A stretch of DNA of 64,000 bases, taken from contig NC_064675.1 in the NCBI RefSeq assembly GCF_023278565.1, positions 5,580,001 to 5,644,000 on the forward strand. Direction: 5' to 3'. Positions 22,423-34,046 of the stretch are shown in pieces. Under the pieces are notes generated by a model, which saw only the letters and a program-made list of their open reading frames with translations, was not told where the DNA came from and did not search any database. The translations under genes and the position numbers were made by a program. Origin of the DNA: Colletotrichum lupini (lineage: Eukaryota > Ascomycota > Sordariomycetes > Glomerellales > Glomerellaceae). How positions within the stretch are numbered: position 1 is the first letter of the stretch; each line of letters starts with the position of its first letter.

Positions 22423-25400
22423 GGTACCTTAGCAAATGAACTTCGAACTGGAGAAACGGTACGTAGTATGGTGGTGACCTGGTTGTTTTTTGCGGGGTAA
22501 TCGAGTAAAGAGGTTAGGTACCTTGAGGTAAGGTAGCGACTGCTCACTTCCTACTGTGGTACGGTACCCCAGCTCCAGGGCCGGTGCAAGTGCAGTTTGG
22601 TCAAATAGCTCGTGTCGAAGTGCCCCATTCAAGTGTGTTCCGAATGCAATGTAAAGGAGCAGGCAGCAGCGACAAAAGTAACAAAATTAGAATATTCCCC
22701 AAAAATGACAATGGCGATCGTGCCGACCTGGTGCGCAGATGATTGGTAGATGCCAGCCAGATACGGCAGTCGGTCGATCACTGGGATTAAGGGACAAAGT
22801 CTTGGCGATAAACTGTCCGTAAATGGAGCTCTATCCAAGGTATCCGTACTCCGTACACATGTATCTGTACGAAGTATGGGTGGTCCATCAAATTGATCAG
22901 GGACTGTGTTCTCTATTCCTTTGCGAATGAAGAGAAGCAAGTGATTGTGACAGGGCCAAGAAGCAGATTGCAGATAGCTGTGAGATTTGCTTTCGAGTCC
23001 ACCGAGACTAGACACCTTTAGCCTCTCACTCTAACCAAGCATCTCGTTATCTAGACAGTCCACATGGGGAAAGCTAAGGGTAGTCTGTCTCTCATCTTCA
23101 TATGTATGCCGTATCCGTACCAATTTGCTCATAGAAGCGGCACCCGCACCCTGCGCTCCGTTCGCCCCCCTGGGCCCGCTGGTGCACTGATTCGTTTGAT
23201 GACCGAGCTTGAAAAGGGTTGATTGATGGAGAGCATATGCTGATGTGCCAGCAGCGCAGCATTGGGATTGGACCAGCTTGTTCGGGATTCCTACATCAGC
23301 AAGGGCCAGGGACAGGCCGCCAGCATCGTGGCCGGGACTCGGAGCAGAACCCAAATCGAAACCGTTCAGCAGCCTGCAGACGGGCTGCAAGCAAGGCATA
23401 CGCCGCATACCACAGGAGGACAGCTACCACATCACACCTGAGCCGCGAGCTAAGGTGGGAGGTGTGCTCGGTAAGGCCAACGCCGGTACGTACCCACAGT
23501 GCCAGATACAGGGGTCGGTAGTTGGCCGAGGGTCTGTTCCTAGAGGGGACGGGAAACTTGGGACGTTGAGGTGTGTTGTGCTTGCGGCGGGCTTGCTGTA
23601 GGCGATGCGCTGCAGGCTGTGGTTCTACACGATCCGTGGCTCCTTGGCCAGCCCATCTTACGTGGACAGGTTCTGTAGTCGCTGGTGCTCGAAATCGATG
23701 CCGTTGACCTCGAGTCATCCAAGCTTGGTTTCCGCTCAAGAGATGGGCTTGATCTTGACTGGCCTGCGTTGACGGGCCTCAGATTGCAAATGATCCCTGC
23801 ATGGCAGTCTCAGATTCAGCTCGAGTTTCCAGTGTATGATTGTATAGGCGACAGCCCTGATTTGACAAAAATGTCTGGCGTCCAAAGGCTATGCCGTCGG
23901 GGCAATTCTGGACTCTCTGTTTCTACCGTATAACTGAGAGGGAATAAAAGATGGGGTGCAATGGCCAGGTTCGGGCCCAAGGTTCAAGCTGGGATTAGTA
24001 GGGCCGGAGCAAGGTCAGGGTCCTGGAGGAATAGGATTGAGTGTGGGATCGCGTCCTTGAGCGCTCGGCCCTGGGCCTGTCAGGTTATGGATTATGAGCT
24101 CGACGGATACCATGGCGGGACGATTGCGAAGAATAGCGAGCAGAAGAAAGAGAGAGAGAAAAGGTTAGGTTGAAAGCGTCAGAGCAAAAGTGCCATGTGA
24201 GTCGAGAGTCATGAGGGTATCCATAACGAGGCCCAGCGACATTGGACGATTTGGTGGACGTTGGATTGCCCGCGTCTGTGCCAGGAACGCCTGCTCGAGA
24301 CACTCCATGACTGTGCAGCTTGCAAGCCGCAAGCCGGTCGCCTGGCTCCCAAGAAGTGGGCGCTGTTGCTACTATCGCGTCACTCTTTGGTGGGCCGAGT
24401 TGTAACTTGTGAGCACCGAGAAGATGTAGATAGGTATTCGCAGCGTTGCGGTCGGGTCGGGTGGCCCCTGCGCAGGTACTCTGATGTGTGTACCTATCCG
24501 TACAAAGTCTCGATAGCTTTTAGCCTGGACTGACTGAGACGACGATTCCGATACATCAGACACGAGACAGGTAAAGGATATGAGCTGGTGACAATGAAGC
24601 AGACGGGTCGGACCCCAAAGATGAGTGGCTTTCTCTGGCACATTGGTGCTAGCCATACATTGGGACGAGGACGGGGCGGCTGCCCATGGTCTGTGTCTAC
24701 CTAAGTCTGTGTTGTGTCTGTTGGCACTTAGTAGGTAAGTTTCCCACCATTCTATCCGTTAGGTATTCGTACCTTATTACCATGTGGGATGAGATGAGGT
24801 GAGGTAAGGTGAGGTGAAGTGCAGGTGAAGATACGTACCTTGGCGACTTTTGACGACACCCGACTGGGAAAGTGTAGGTGAGGTGGTTTGCACCGGCTGC
24901 CACCTTCTTCCCCGTCTTGTCTCGTCCTGGGAAGTGGCCGGGGGTGTGTTATTGACTGAGGCGAGGTAAGGTAGGAAGGTGTTGTGTGTGGGTGTGCCTT
25001 CCCTCTAGTTCCTCGCTCGCACTGTGACTTGTCTGTACAGTGCGCCCCATATTAATCTCGACTTCTTGTCTCCTAGTGGCCAGCACATGCATTGAATGGT
25101 CTTTCCTCTCTCTCTCTCTCTTGCACGAAATCTTGCGGAAATAACGAGGACGGGCGAACCGCAAGAGGGCGCGCGCGCGAGGGGAAAGAAACCTAAGGTA
25201 ACGTGGCCCGTTTCCTTGATTTTGTCAGGCCAATGCCAATCCGTTCACTCCTGGGGGCGTGCGTTTGTAAGTTCCATTGGATTGCAAAAGAGAGAGCGAG
25301 AGAGGAAAAAAAAGGGGGGGACCCAACCAAGTGACTGCGGTGTCTGCTTGTGGTGAGTCGGCGACCGACCGAGGGCGTCCTGGGCCAGTTTTGCAAGCAA

Positions 25401-25705
25401 AAAAACCGCGAGAAAAACGCTGGCAATTGGCAGTATCTAGATCTGTTTGATATCCATAAGAGGCTCTCTGATATTCGATGCATGTTGTCAAGACAAGCGC
25501 AAGCGCGAAGGGGCGGGGTGGAAGTCTTGGCAAACGAAGGAAATCGAGCGTGCCAAGACTTTTGAGACCCAGGAAGCTCTTGCCTGCTGTCCCGATTCCC
25601 TGATGTGCCGCCCCTTCCATGCGCCGTCTGTACCGTCTGTACTCCGTACCTACTGCCCCCCGCTCTTGGGCTGACGCGTTTTGGTGGGAGTGGGAGTGGG
25701 CGACC

Positions 25706-25725
25706 TTTTTTTTTTTTTTTTTTTT
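25706..25725 (+). repeat. poly-T tract
   Basis: Twenty consecutive T residues. It causes several spurious poly-Lys/Phe frames in both directions. Confidence 0.85.
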
Positions 25726-26622
25726 CCAGTCTTCGAGCTGGGCACACTGAGCACCTTCCACGCCCGTACCTACCTCACCCGCCCAGCCCGGTCAGCCCAG
25801 CGGTGTCGAGGTGTGGAACCGTGAGGTGGTTCCTCTCTCTCCTCCACACCACTCACCATTCACCACCCACCCCCAGTCCAAGCACACCCCATGGACTCTG
25901 CTGGTCTCCCACCATGGACCAAAGTCCACGCCAATCTGAGAGCACCTAACCCGCCAAAAGAGAAAATTTGTCGTCAAAATACACCACAGACACGTCCCCA
26001 ATGACGGATGCCAAGACTTCAGAACCTCATCGTTCCCTCAGCCCTGGGCCCTGTTCCTCTGTAGGGCGGTCCATTTCGACGACGTCCCGTCCGCCATGTG
26101 ACGGCAATCCACAAACGAAGCCCTTTTCGAATATTCCATGCGTTTTCCATCCCACCGGTCTGCAGTCACTTCGGCCTTATGGGGAGAGGGGGGGGGGGGG
26201 GCCTCAAGCTGGAATGAATCTCGCGATGCCACCAAGTACAAGGCGTGCAAAGTACGGAGCTCCCGCAAGAAAAGCCAAGAGTCTCCGGGGGCGCCAGGGA
26301 GAGCGAGGGGAGGGGGGAGGGGAATCAACCCCCAAAAATCGCTGGCGATAAACCCTCGGTGTTCCAAGAGGGGCGTGAGCCATGTGCCCACACAAACACA
26401 AACCAGACCAGTTGCTTCATGACACTCGTCCAAAGAGCCGTCGGTCAAGACCGTTTACTCGCCTTCGCCGCCATCGTTGTTGTTGTCGTCGTCGTCGTCT
26501 CCTCTTGGCCCTTGGCAAGCCCCTCCAACGCTCAAGAGTCCCAGCAACGTGCTCGCTTTCTTTCTGCCGCCCCCTGCTTCGCTTGCACATTACACGCCTC
26601 GACGGCGGTGGCCTACGTTGTG

Positions 26623-26626
<4 letters not shown>

Positions 26627-26653
<27 letters not shown>

Positions 26654-26655
26654 TA
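26627..26655 (+). repeat. (AC)n microsatellite
   Basis: A 29-bp perfect AC run in intergenic DNA, upstream of the MITE. Confidence 0.85.
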
Positions 26656-26816
26656 TCGCGGAATCGCTCTGATCTCTCCACCACCGCGATGCAGACACAA
26701 ACGAGGCATTGGACCCTCGATCCCGACCTCGGGAAGATTGCGGCGTGCTGTTCGGGTTACGAGTGGGGACCGAGGGAGGGGCACTAGTCGCAGATGAAAA
26801 GGCAATCGCAGATTGA

Positions 26817-26872
26817 TACCGTAGAAACTCGAGCACTTCAAACTTGCGTTAGCCCGTGCCAACCCTGCTAGC
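26817..26872 (+). repeat. left terminal inverted repeat of MITE
   Basis: 56 bp including the TA edge; perfect reverse complement of 27103-27158. Confidence 0.9.
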
Positions 26873-27102
26873 TGCCCATACCAAGCCTTTTCGGGGGGTC
26901 AATTATATTCGATTATATAATTGACTATACCGTATATAGAAGGCGGTAAGCAATTATTTTCTATTTCTTACTCCTGCCTAACTGCCTCCAGCCTCGACGG
27001 CGAGCTCTTATTAGCTAAATCAATTAGGAATGTTGGCGTATGCCAAAAACGGGTGGCGGCCACATTTGACCACTTTGGGCAGTATTACGATTCTTCCAGA
27101 GC

Positions 27103-27158
27103 GCTAGCAGGGTTGGCACGGGCTAACGCAAGTTTGAAGTGCTCGAGTTTCTACGGTA
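27103..27158 (-). repeat. right terminal inverted repeat of MITE
   Basis: 56 bp including the TA edge; perfect reverse complement of 26817-26872. Confidence 0.9.
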
Positions 27159-28178
27159 CTGTCGTCGAACCATCAGAGGACATGACTGGGCCACTTGCCC
27201 AAAATGACTGAGCTCCGTAACCATACCTACCGCCGCCATTCTCATGCGATGGTATGGGATGGACTAAAGGCTGAAAGGCTCGCGGGTGACGGGGCGGCGG
27301 GCTCGTTAGCAGATCCACGGACGGTTTGAGCCAGCAGGCTTTGCCCCGACATGTTGGAAACCGAACCTGCGTGCCAGCGCCTGCTTGGAAGCGTCCTCCG
27401 CCAACTCGCGGGACCGACTGTTTCGATGAGCCTTAGCACTGACAAACTCCCAGGTGTAGGGGTTGGCGGTTGTTGACAACTCGGGCTCTCAAGCTTCTTT
27501 TTTCCCTTCCCTTTGCGCGCTGGATTGATCATTGGACTGGACTAGATGCAGCTATGTCCGCAGTGCATAAGGGGGGTCCTCCCCGTCGAAGCTCAAACTG
27601 GGGTCTCCTGGGAAGCGCCTCCGAACCAATAGCATCCCGCGTGTTCCGTCAACTGAGAACCCGGGCCTGGCGTGTGAGTTCAATAAGTCAGCGTTGACTG
27701 AGATGAGAGCCTGACTTTTCATTTCACCCCCGTTCCAGCTACTGGCCCTCGTGGGAGGGGGGAAAAGAAGACAGGCAATTGAAGTGGTCTACCGAGTATT
27801 GGCTGGCAAGGCAAGACAAAGCGCCCTTGTCTATTGAAACTTCCACGTCTTCAAGCAGCTACGAAGACTTGGCCTACGCTGTCGGGTCACAACGGGCACG
27901 AACGGGCACGACGGCCACGTACCGGCGGCAGGTGGTGGACCGTCAGACTTGGAGGCTGGAAGCGATGGATCTACCGGACGAGGCCGGGCGGGATGATTCA
28001 TTCCGTGGCGGTCTGCAATTGCGGTACGGGACCGAATGGCACGGAAATCCAAGCCAACGGTTGGTCTTGGGCAAGATTTTGAAGACAACGAAAATACACA
28101 AAGGGTAAAAAGGCATACGTACCCCCGGTTCCACCCTGCATCCAAACGCATGCACGAACGCCGCTGGCGCCGCATAGG

Positions 28179-28201
28179 TTTTTTTTTTTTTTTTTTTTTT
28201 T
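28179..28201 (+). repeat. poly-T tract
   Basis: Twenty-three consecutive T residues in intergenic DNA. Confidence 0.85.
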
Positions 28202-29689
28202 CCTTCTCTCTCTGCAAAGTATTCCATCCCCCTCTTCAACATACCAAGACTCCAACACCAACTACCTACGCAAAGCATGCATGGCCTTGCGACTGACATA
28301 TAGATTCTATGCAGTAGCACCATCGGTTCGACCAAGTGGAAACTGGCCCATTCTCACGTCCCTCTCATCGGTTCCAGACGCATCTCCATTTGAGCAAAAA
28401 ACTGGGCTGCATTCCTTTCCCGAAGGAACTCCGCCCTTTTCCCTTTTCAATTCCTTTTTTGAGCAAATCAACCGGGGCCGGGTAGGGACTCGACTCGCTC
28501 GCTCGCCCCGTACACGCAGTACTATCACTCTCTTCCTATCTACCGCACATATTCTGATTAGTCGCCGACTGGAGACAGTTGCGCGTGCTCGGTGCTCACA
28601 TAGTGGTCTTCGCGCGCGGTATCCATACAGACCATAGAATATCCTCAGAGATATGTCGCCATCATCAATGACATGCTTTGCCCACCGCAACCCTCTATTC
28701 ACAACACAATCAGAAGCCCAGCACCTAGTCCCGTTCGGAGTCTCTTGCAAAAGAACCCTTCCCATTCTGATTACAGATGGCACGCACCGGATACCACATA
28801 CTAGTGGCCCGGCGTCTTTTAACTCAAGATTGCCTAGCCCGGGTTGCTTAAGATAGAAGCCCCAGCGAACTCGGATCTCGTCATTGGGCTGTCCACTAGA
28901 ACGGGCGCTTTTAACACGGGAACAAGCCTGGCCCTTGGAACGCGGCGCTCAAGTCACCACCAATCCCGACAGAAGCGAGAGCCGAGAATCGAGACTGGGA
29001 GTTAGTTACTGCCCAGTTGTTCAGACCATTGATTTTCACTGCCTCGACTGCCCATTGAATGAGCAAGTGCTACCTATCAGGACAGGATGCCCTCCTGAAC
29101 GGAGGCCAAAGTCAAAATGTCGCAGTCGCAGTCGCATGCAGGCAAGGCAGCCGCCAATCTCACAACCCTGAGCTCTTCTTCGTCCGTTTTTGTTTCGTCT
29201 TGGCTTTCCGCACACATTTGCTGCAGCATCCTCGTTCCTCCCACTCCTCCCAGCGGAAAGGTACATGCGGACGAAGAGCAACCACAGCACCTCTTACACG
29301 CTCTGTCGTCCAAGGTATCCGTAGTCAACTACTCATATCCTAATTGCGTACTAAGGTGGGTAGATAGGCAATGGATTCCATTCAGTAGAAGGTACCTTCC
29401 GCGGAGTTGCTCTACCCATTACAGCAACTCTCACTGTCTGTCACAGATGGTAGACCCAAGAATGACTGCCGTCCATCTTCTGCCATCATACTGTACCTCC
29501 CATGATCCATCTCCCCTGCCAATACGCCCCCCCCTCCCGGTCCCCCGTCGGCGGGCTCTTTCTTGGTGCAGTTCTCAGTCTCTCCAAGTCTTGTCCCTCT
29601 GATGCTTCCGCCCACCCCCCAAGGGTACCAAGCCATCCCAAGCCATGCTGTTGCGAACTTTGTGTTGTTGCTGCTGCTGCAGTTGTGCT

Positions 29690-29690
<1 letters not shown>

Positions 29691-29764
<74 letters not shown>
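29691..29764 (+). repeat. (CT)37 microsatellite
   Basis: A 74-bp perfect CT run about 1.2 kb upstream of the Zn2Cys6 gene. It creates Leu/Ser-alternating open frames that are artefacts. Pyrimidine tracts like this are common in long fungal 5' leaders and promoters. Confidence 0.95.
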
Positions 29765-29768
<4 letters not shown>

Positions 29769-30460
29769 GTTCTGCTCGCCTTACCTTAATCCATCTTGGC
29801 TTATTGGCCTGCCTACTTGGTTTGCCTTATGATCGCCCCTGTTCATCGTCCATGTACGGAGTACTTCCCACGGATAGTGTACATGCCTCTCTCTTGAGTC
29901 TTCCTTTCCCCCTCCTCTTCCCCCTCGGCCTCCACCACCACCACCTCATCCTCGTACCGATTCCTATCGCCTTTTCGTCTTAGCTTCCCCATCCCCCTTT
30001 GCGACGGTTTCGTATTGTCTCCGTTCCCTCTCTTGTTGACCCTATCCGCGACTTCACTTGGGTGACCTAGAGACACCCCCTCCTCTACCATGAAGAAGAA
30101 GAAGAAGAAGCACCATCAACCATCCACCATCCACCACCCATCCAGCACCATCGTCACAACCAGGGGCCTACCCGCCTGCCCGCCAGATCGTGGTCCACGT
30201 CCTGCGTCCTGCCCCGTGTGTGGAATACGTATCTTTTGACCGCGCTACTGGGACTTGGGACTGCGGGACTACCTTACACCGTGCGGGACCATATTCTCCA
30301 TACCCTCGAGTCGTGTACTCTGCTGTCTCAACCAACCCCGGCCGAGACGCTACCTACCCGCTACGTAATCCATCCTATTCCTCGCGCTCAGCTTTCCGCG
30401 CGACTTACACACCTGCCCTGGCCTCTCACACACCTTCTTCCTCTTTCTCTGTCTGCGGCC

Positions 30461-30504
30461 CTGCACCGCTGCTGCACCGCTGCTGCACCGCTGCTGCACC
30501 GCTG
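30461..30504 (+). repeat. 11-bp tandem repeat, four copies
   Basis: CTGCACCGCTG repeated four times in a row. The unit is not a multiple of three, which argues against it being coding. Confidence 0.85.
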
Positions 30505-30936
30505 CTTCGTACCGCACCCTGCTCGGCCTTAAACAAGGGCCCTTCCACCCCCCCCAGCTGCGGCCTGCCCAGACGAGCCCAGCAAAGAGGCAAAAGATCC
30601 CCCGGCTCCTCTCTGGTCTTCCCGTTTTTGTTTAAACTTATCTTCCTTCCATCCCCCGCGAAGTCTTGGCACACGTCTCGTTCTTCTCATGTTCAAGACT
30701 TGATCAGTCCGAAAGCCGTTCCTAGCGATTGGGTTGGCTTATCGGACCACGACCCTTGTACTATCAAATATGCAAAGAGCTCGTCCTCCATAACTGCACT
30801 TACACCGAGAACCGGGTGCTCACCACCACCACCACCACAACCAACACCAACATCTACCTTACAGCAGCTATTGTCAGCTTCCTGAAGCTTACCCCAGGAC
30901 AGCTCCAACGGGCGACCTGTTTTGTCCACTGCCAAA

Positions 30937-33900
30937 ATGAGCCCTCCATCTCAGCCTGCCAAGGCCGCAACCAACAACAACAGCAACAACTCACCTCCAG
31001 ACTCCCACGCTTCTGGCAACATGTCAGACAACGAGTCCGCAGCCCCTTCTGCCAATGGCTGGCCAGTCAAGGAGCCGCCTTCTCCAAGTGGAAGTGCCCA
31101 TTCTGGCTCAGACATGGACGAAAAGCCCGGCGAAGCTGGATCCAACGCCCCTGTGCAGAAGCGTCGCCGTGTCACCAGAGCCTGCGACGAGTGCAGGCGC
31201 AAGAAAATCAAGTGCGATGGCAAGCAGCCTTGCACCCATTGCTCAGTCTATAGCTACGGTGAGCCTCCTTCCTCGATGCTGTTGTCTCGGTGCAAAAGAC
31301 TAATTTCCGCAGAATGCACTTATGACAAGCCCTCCAATCGGCGGAGGAACCCTGCGCCCCAGTACATTGAGGCGTTGGAGAGCCGCCTGCAGCGCGCAGA
31401 GACTCTTTTGCGCAAGTTTATTCCAGACGTCGACTTGGCTGATCCGACGCTGGATCCGGCCGTCCAGCAAGAGTTCCGCAACAGAGAGCACAGCAGGATC
31501 CAGAGTGCCAAGCTCAGGCACGACCCCTTTGTAGCTCCCGAGAAGGAGGATCACCAGCTTCTGTCTATGATCGAGTCCATTGGCCAGCTGGACCTCGACG
31601 ACAAGGGCGGCTGGGACTTTCACGGCGTCTCGTCCGGTGCCGTCTTCTTGCGACGCATGAAGGAGCACTTTCGAGGCATGATGGGCCCCGTCACAAAGGT
31701 GCCCTTCCTCCCACGGCCAGACAGACCCGCGGGCCTCATCAACCTGGACTCGCCAGCATCCGCAGCCAGCTCCCCGTTCGACTCGACAATGTCCACCGCT
31801 CCGGAGCTCCCCCCGAAAGACGTGGCCAAGAGCCTCTGCTACCTGTCGCTCAACTGCGCGACGTGTCTGATCCGCATCGTCCACTTACCGACCTTTTACC
31901 AAATGTTTGACCGAATCTACGAGAAGCCATACGACGACTACACCAAGGAAGAACACAAGTTCCTGGGCCTCCTTTACGCCATCATGGCCTTGGGCTGCAT
32001 GTACAGAAACCTGGACGAGAATGCGCCCCCCGTGGCCTACAAGGAGTCCGTCGACGAAGGGTATGAACCCCGGAAGCCTGTCCCGGACCGTACTAACATG
32101 CCGCAGAATGAAGTATTACGATACCGCGAGGCGCATCTTGCAGGACATTACAGAGTGCCGAGACCTGACCTCGCTGCAAGCCCTGCTTTTTATGATTCTT
32201 TTCCTGCAAGCCACCTCGAACCTGAGCGGCTGCTACGCGTTTGTTGGAATCGCCCTTCGGTCGGCCCTGCGCATAGGTCTGCACAGGTACTTGAAGCACG
32301 AGAAGATTTCCATCATTGAGCAGGAGGTGCGGAAGCGAGTATTCTGGGTTATTCGGCAAATGGATATCTACGTCTCGGCCATGCTCGGGTTCCCGCTGAT
32401 GCTCAACGCCGACGACATTGACCAGCCGTACCCCAGCGAGATTGACGACGAGTACATAACAAACGACGGCATCCTGACGCCACCGCCGGGCACCTTCTCC
32501 TTTTTTGAGGCTTTCAACGCCCACACCCGCCTGATGGAGATCTTGGCCAAGATCCTTAAGTTTGTCTACCCCTTGAAGGGGCTCGGCCAGAGTGTAATGA
32601 AGGGCGACAAGCCGGGAGCGACGTACCTCATCAGCTACGCCAACATTAAGAGGATCGAGGCCGAGTTGCAAGAGTGGTACGAGGTCCTGCCTGCGCAGTG
32701 GAGGCCGAGACCAGACGGCCCCGTGGAGGTTATTCGGTGCGTTTCTTGACACCACATTACAGTTGATCCAGGCTAACATATGTCTAGGGTGCGCCATTTG
32801 CTGCGGTTTGCCTACGCACACGTCCAACTGGTCCTCTACCGCCCGTTTCTGCACTACGTCTCCCCTCGCCTCAGTATGGGCAAGAACATTGACGAGCTCT
32901 CGTACGCCTGCGCCGCAGCCTGCATCAGCGTGTCGCGCAACATTGTGCACATTGGCATTGAGATCCGCAAGCAAAACGTGCTGGCCGGTCCGTACTGGTT
33001 TATGCTGTTTACCGAATTCTTTGCCATCCTCTCCCTCGTCTTTTACTCGATTGAGAACCCAGAAAAGATTGGATCGGCAGAGGTATTGGAAGATGCCATT
33101 GCAGGCAGAGACATGGTCTCGAAGCTGCAATCCAAGAGCCAGGCGGCCGACAGGGTCACAGAGGCCCTCAACGTAAGTCTCTCTTCAAGGTCCTAGCTGG
33201 CGAGTATACTAACTGGGGTAGGTTTTGTTTGAACAACTGCCGGAGAGACTCCAAGAGGCCAAGACCCGGCCAATCCCTACTAAGAAGCGTTCGGCACCTG
33301 GGCCAAAGGCCAGCTCGATGCCGGTTCACGGGCACCCGGCCCTGCAGCCGGGCATGGGTCAGCGCCGCTCCGAGGAACTGAGCCGACCATCGAGCGTGGT
33401 GATGGCGCACGGAAGGATGGCGCAGGTACCGCTTCGTGCGTCTTTTGACGGCGTGCCCATCTCCGAGGCAGGATACCAGGACCCGTCCCTGGCGAACAAC
33501 ATCCAGGACCTCCTCGGGATGGACATGTCGTCACGGGCGACGCCGGATTCGGTGAGCACGTCGGCCAGCTCAACGCAGCGCCCGCCACAAGGATTCCCGC
33601 CGCCGCACAACATGAACCATATCAGCAAACTCGACTCGCTCATGTTCCCGTCAGAGGATCCGTTTGCCTACCCCAACCAACCGATGATGGAACTGGGATA
33701 CCAGAAGCCCGGGACGAACAACGTCAGCGGCCCGCAGGAGACGTTCATGATGCCCGGCGCATTCGACGACATTGACACCCAGCTCCTCGGCCAGTCTCCC
33801 GCGTACTATCTGCAAGGACAGAGCCAGCAGCAGCAACATTCACACCACCAGTCTAGCTACGACCTATCGAGCATATACCAGCAGCACTCGGGCTACTCTG

Positions 33901-34046
33901 GCATGCCGGACGCGGCTCGGATCGAACAGGCACGACGAGCGCACATGCAGCAGCGGCCCGCGGAGCTCGAGAGAATGCTCGCAGAGACTGGCTACCAAAG
34001 CAACTGGGCAGGCATGCTCGGCAGGAACGGATATCAGGGCCTATAG
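30937..34046 (+). CDS. Zn(II)2Cys6 transcription factor with fungal regulatory middle domain
   Basis: Five exons, 30937-31258, 31313-32060, 32107-32736, 32788-33172 and 33222-34046, all in phase; 969 aa. The zinc cluster is C83-x2-C86-x6-C93-x5-C99-x2-C102-x6-C109, and the first intron falls just before C109. Basic residues flank it (KRRRVTR before, KPSNRRRNP after). A linker and dimerisation coiled coil follow (YIEALESRLQRAETLLRKF). The fungal_trans middle homology region spans about 270-650 (LHRYLKHEKISIIEQEVRKRVFW). The N-terminus is Ser/Asn-rich, and the C-terminus is Gln/His/Ser-rich, typical of an activation domain. It should bind CGG-type sites as a dimer. I cannot name the ortholog. 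A very long intergenic region and a (CT)37 tract lie upstream. Confidence 0.92.

Larger units (their letters stand above)
26817..27158. mobile_element. MITE with 56-bp terminal inverted repeats and TA ends
   Basis: The 56 bp at 26817-26872 (TACCGTAGAAACTCGAGCAC...) are the exact reverse complement of 27103-27158. TA at both edges fits a TA target-site duplication of Tc1/mariner type, leaving 54-bp repeats. Total 342 bp. The interior has no meaningful frame but contains an AT-rich perfect palindrome at 26898-26925. Size, long perfect repeats, TA ends and lack of coding capacity define a miniature inverted-repeat element. Its repeats are unrelated to those of the 15.3-kb element. Confidence 0.88.
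21687..30936. other. 9.2-kb region without supportable genes
   Basis: Between the CSN1 start (-) and the Zn2Cys6 start (+). All open frames here are under about 185 codons, overlap on both strands, are rich in Arg/Ser/Pro/Cys, and show no domain or splice-linked continuity. The region holds a MITE (26817-27158), several homopolymer and dinucleotide runs, purine-rich GGTGAGGT stretches, and five of the window's seven copies of TACGGAGTA. A long regulated promoter, a long 5' leader of the Zn2Cys6 gene, or non-coding RNA genes are possible but not shown. Confidence 0.5.

Noticed and set aside
23296..23739. 147-codon minus-strand frame in the large gap
   Set aside because: Arg/Pro/Cys-rich, no domain, and plus-strand frames overlap it; coding not supported.
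25193..25761. Overlapping ~180-codon minus-strand frames with poly-Lys
   Set aside because: Two registers of the same low-complexity DNA driven by a poly-T tract.
29502..29983. Leu/Ser-alternating frames
   Set aside because: Created by the (CT)37 microsatellite, open in several registers.
32093..33130. 345-codon minus-strand frame
   Set aside because: Antisense of the Zn2Cys6 gene middle homology region; it also spans an intron and has no domain.
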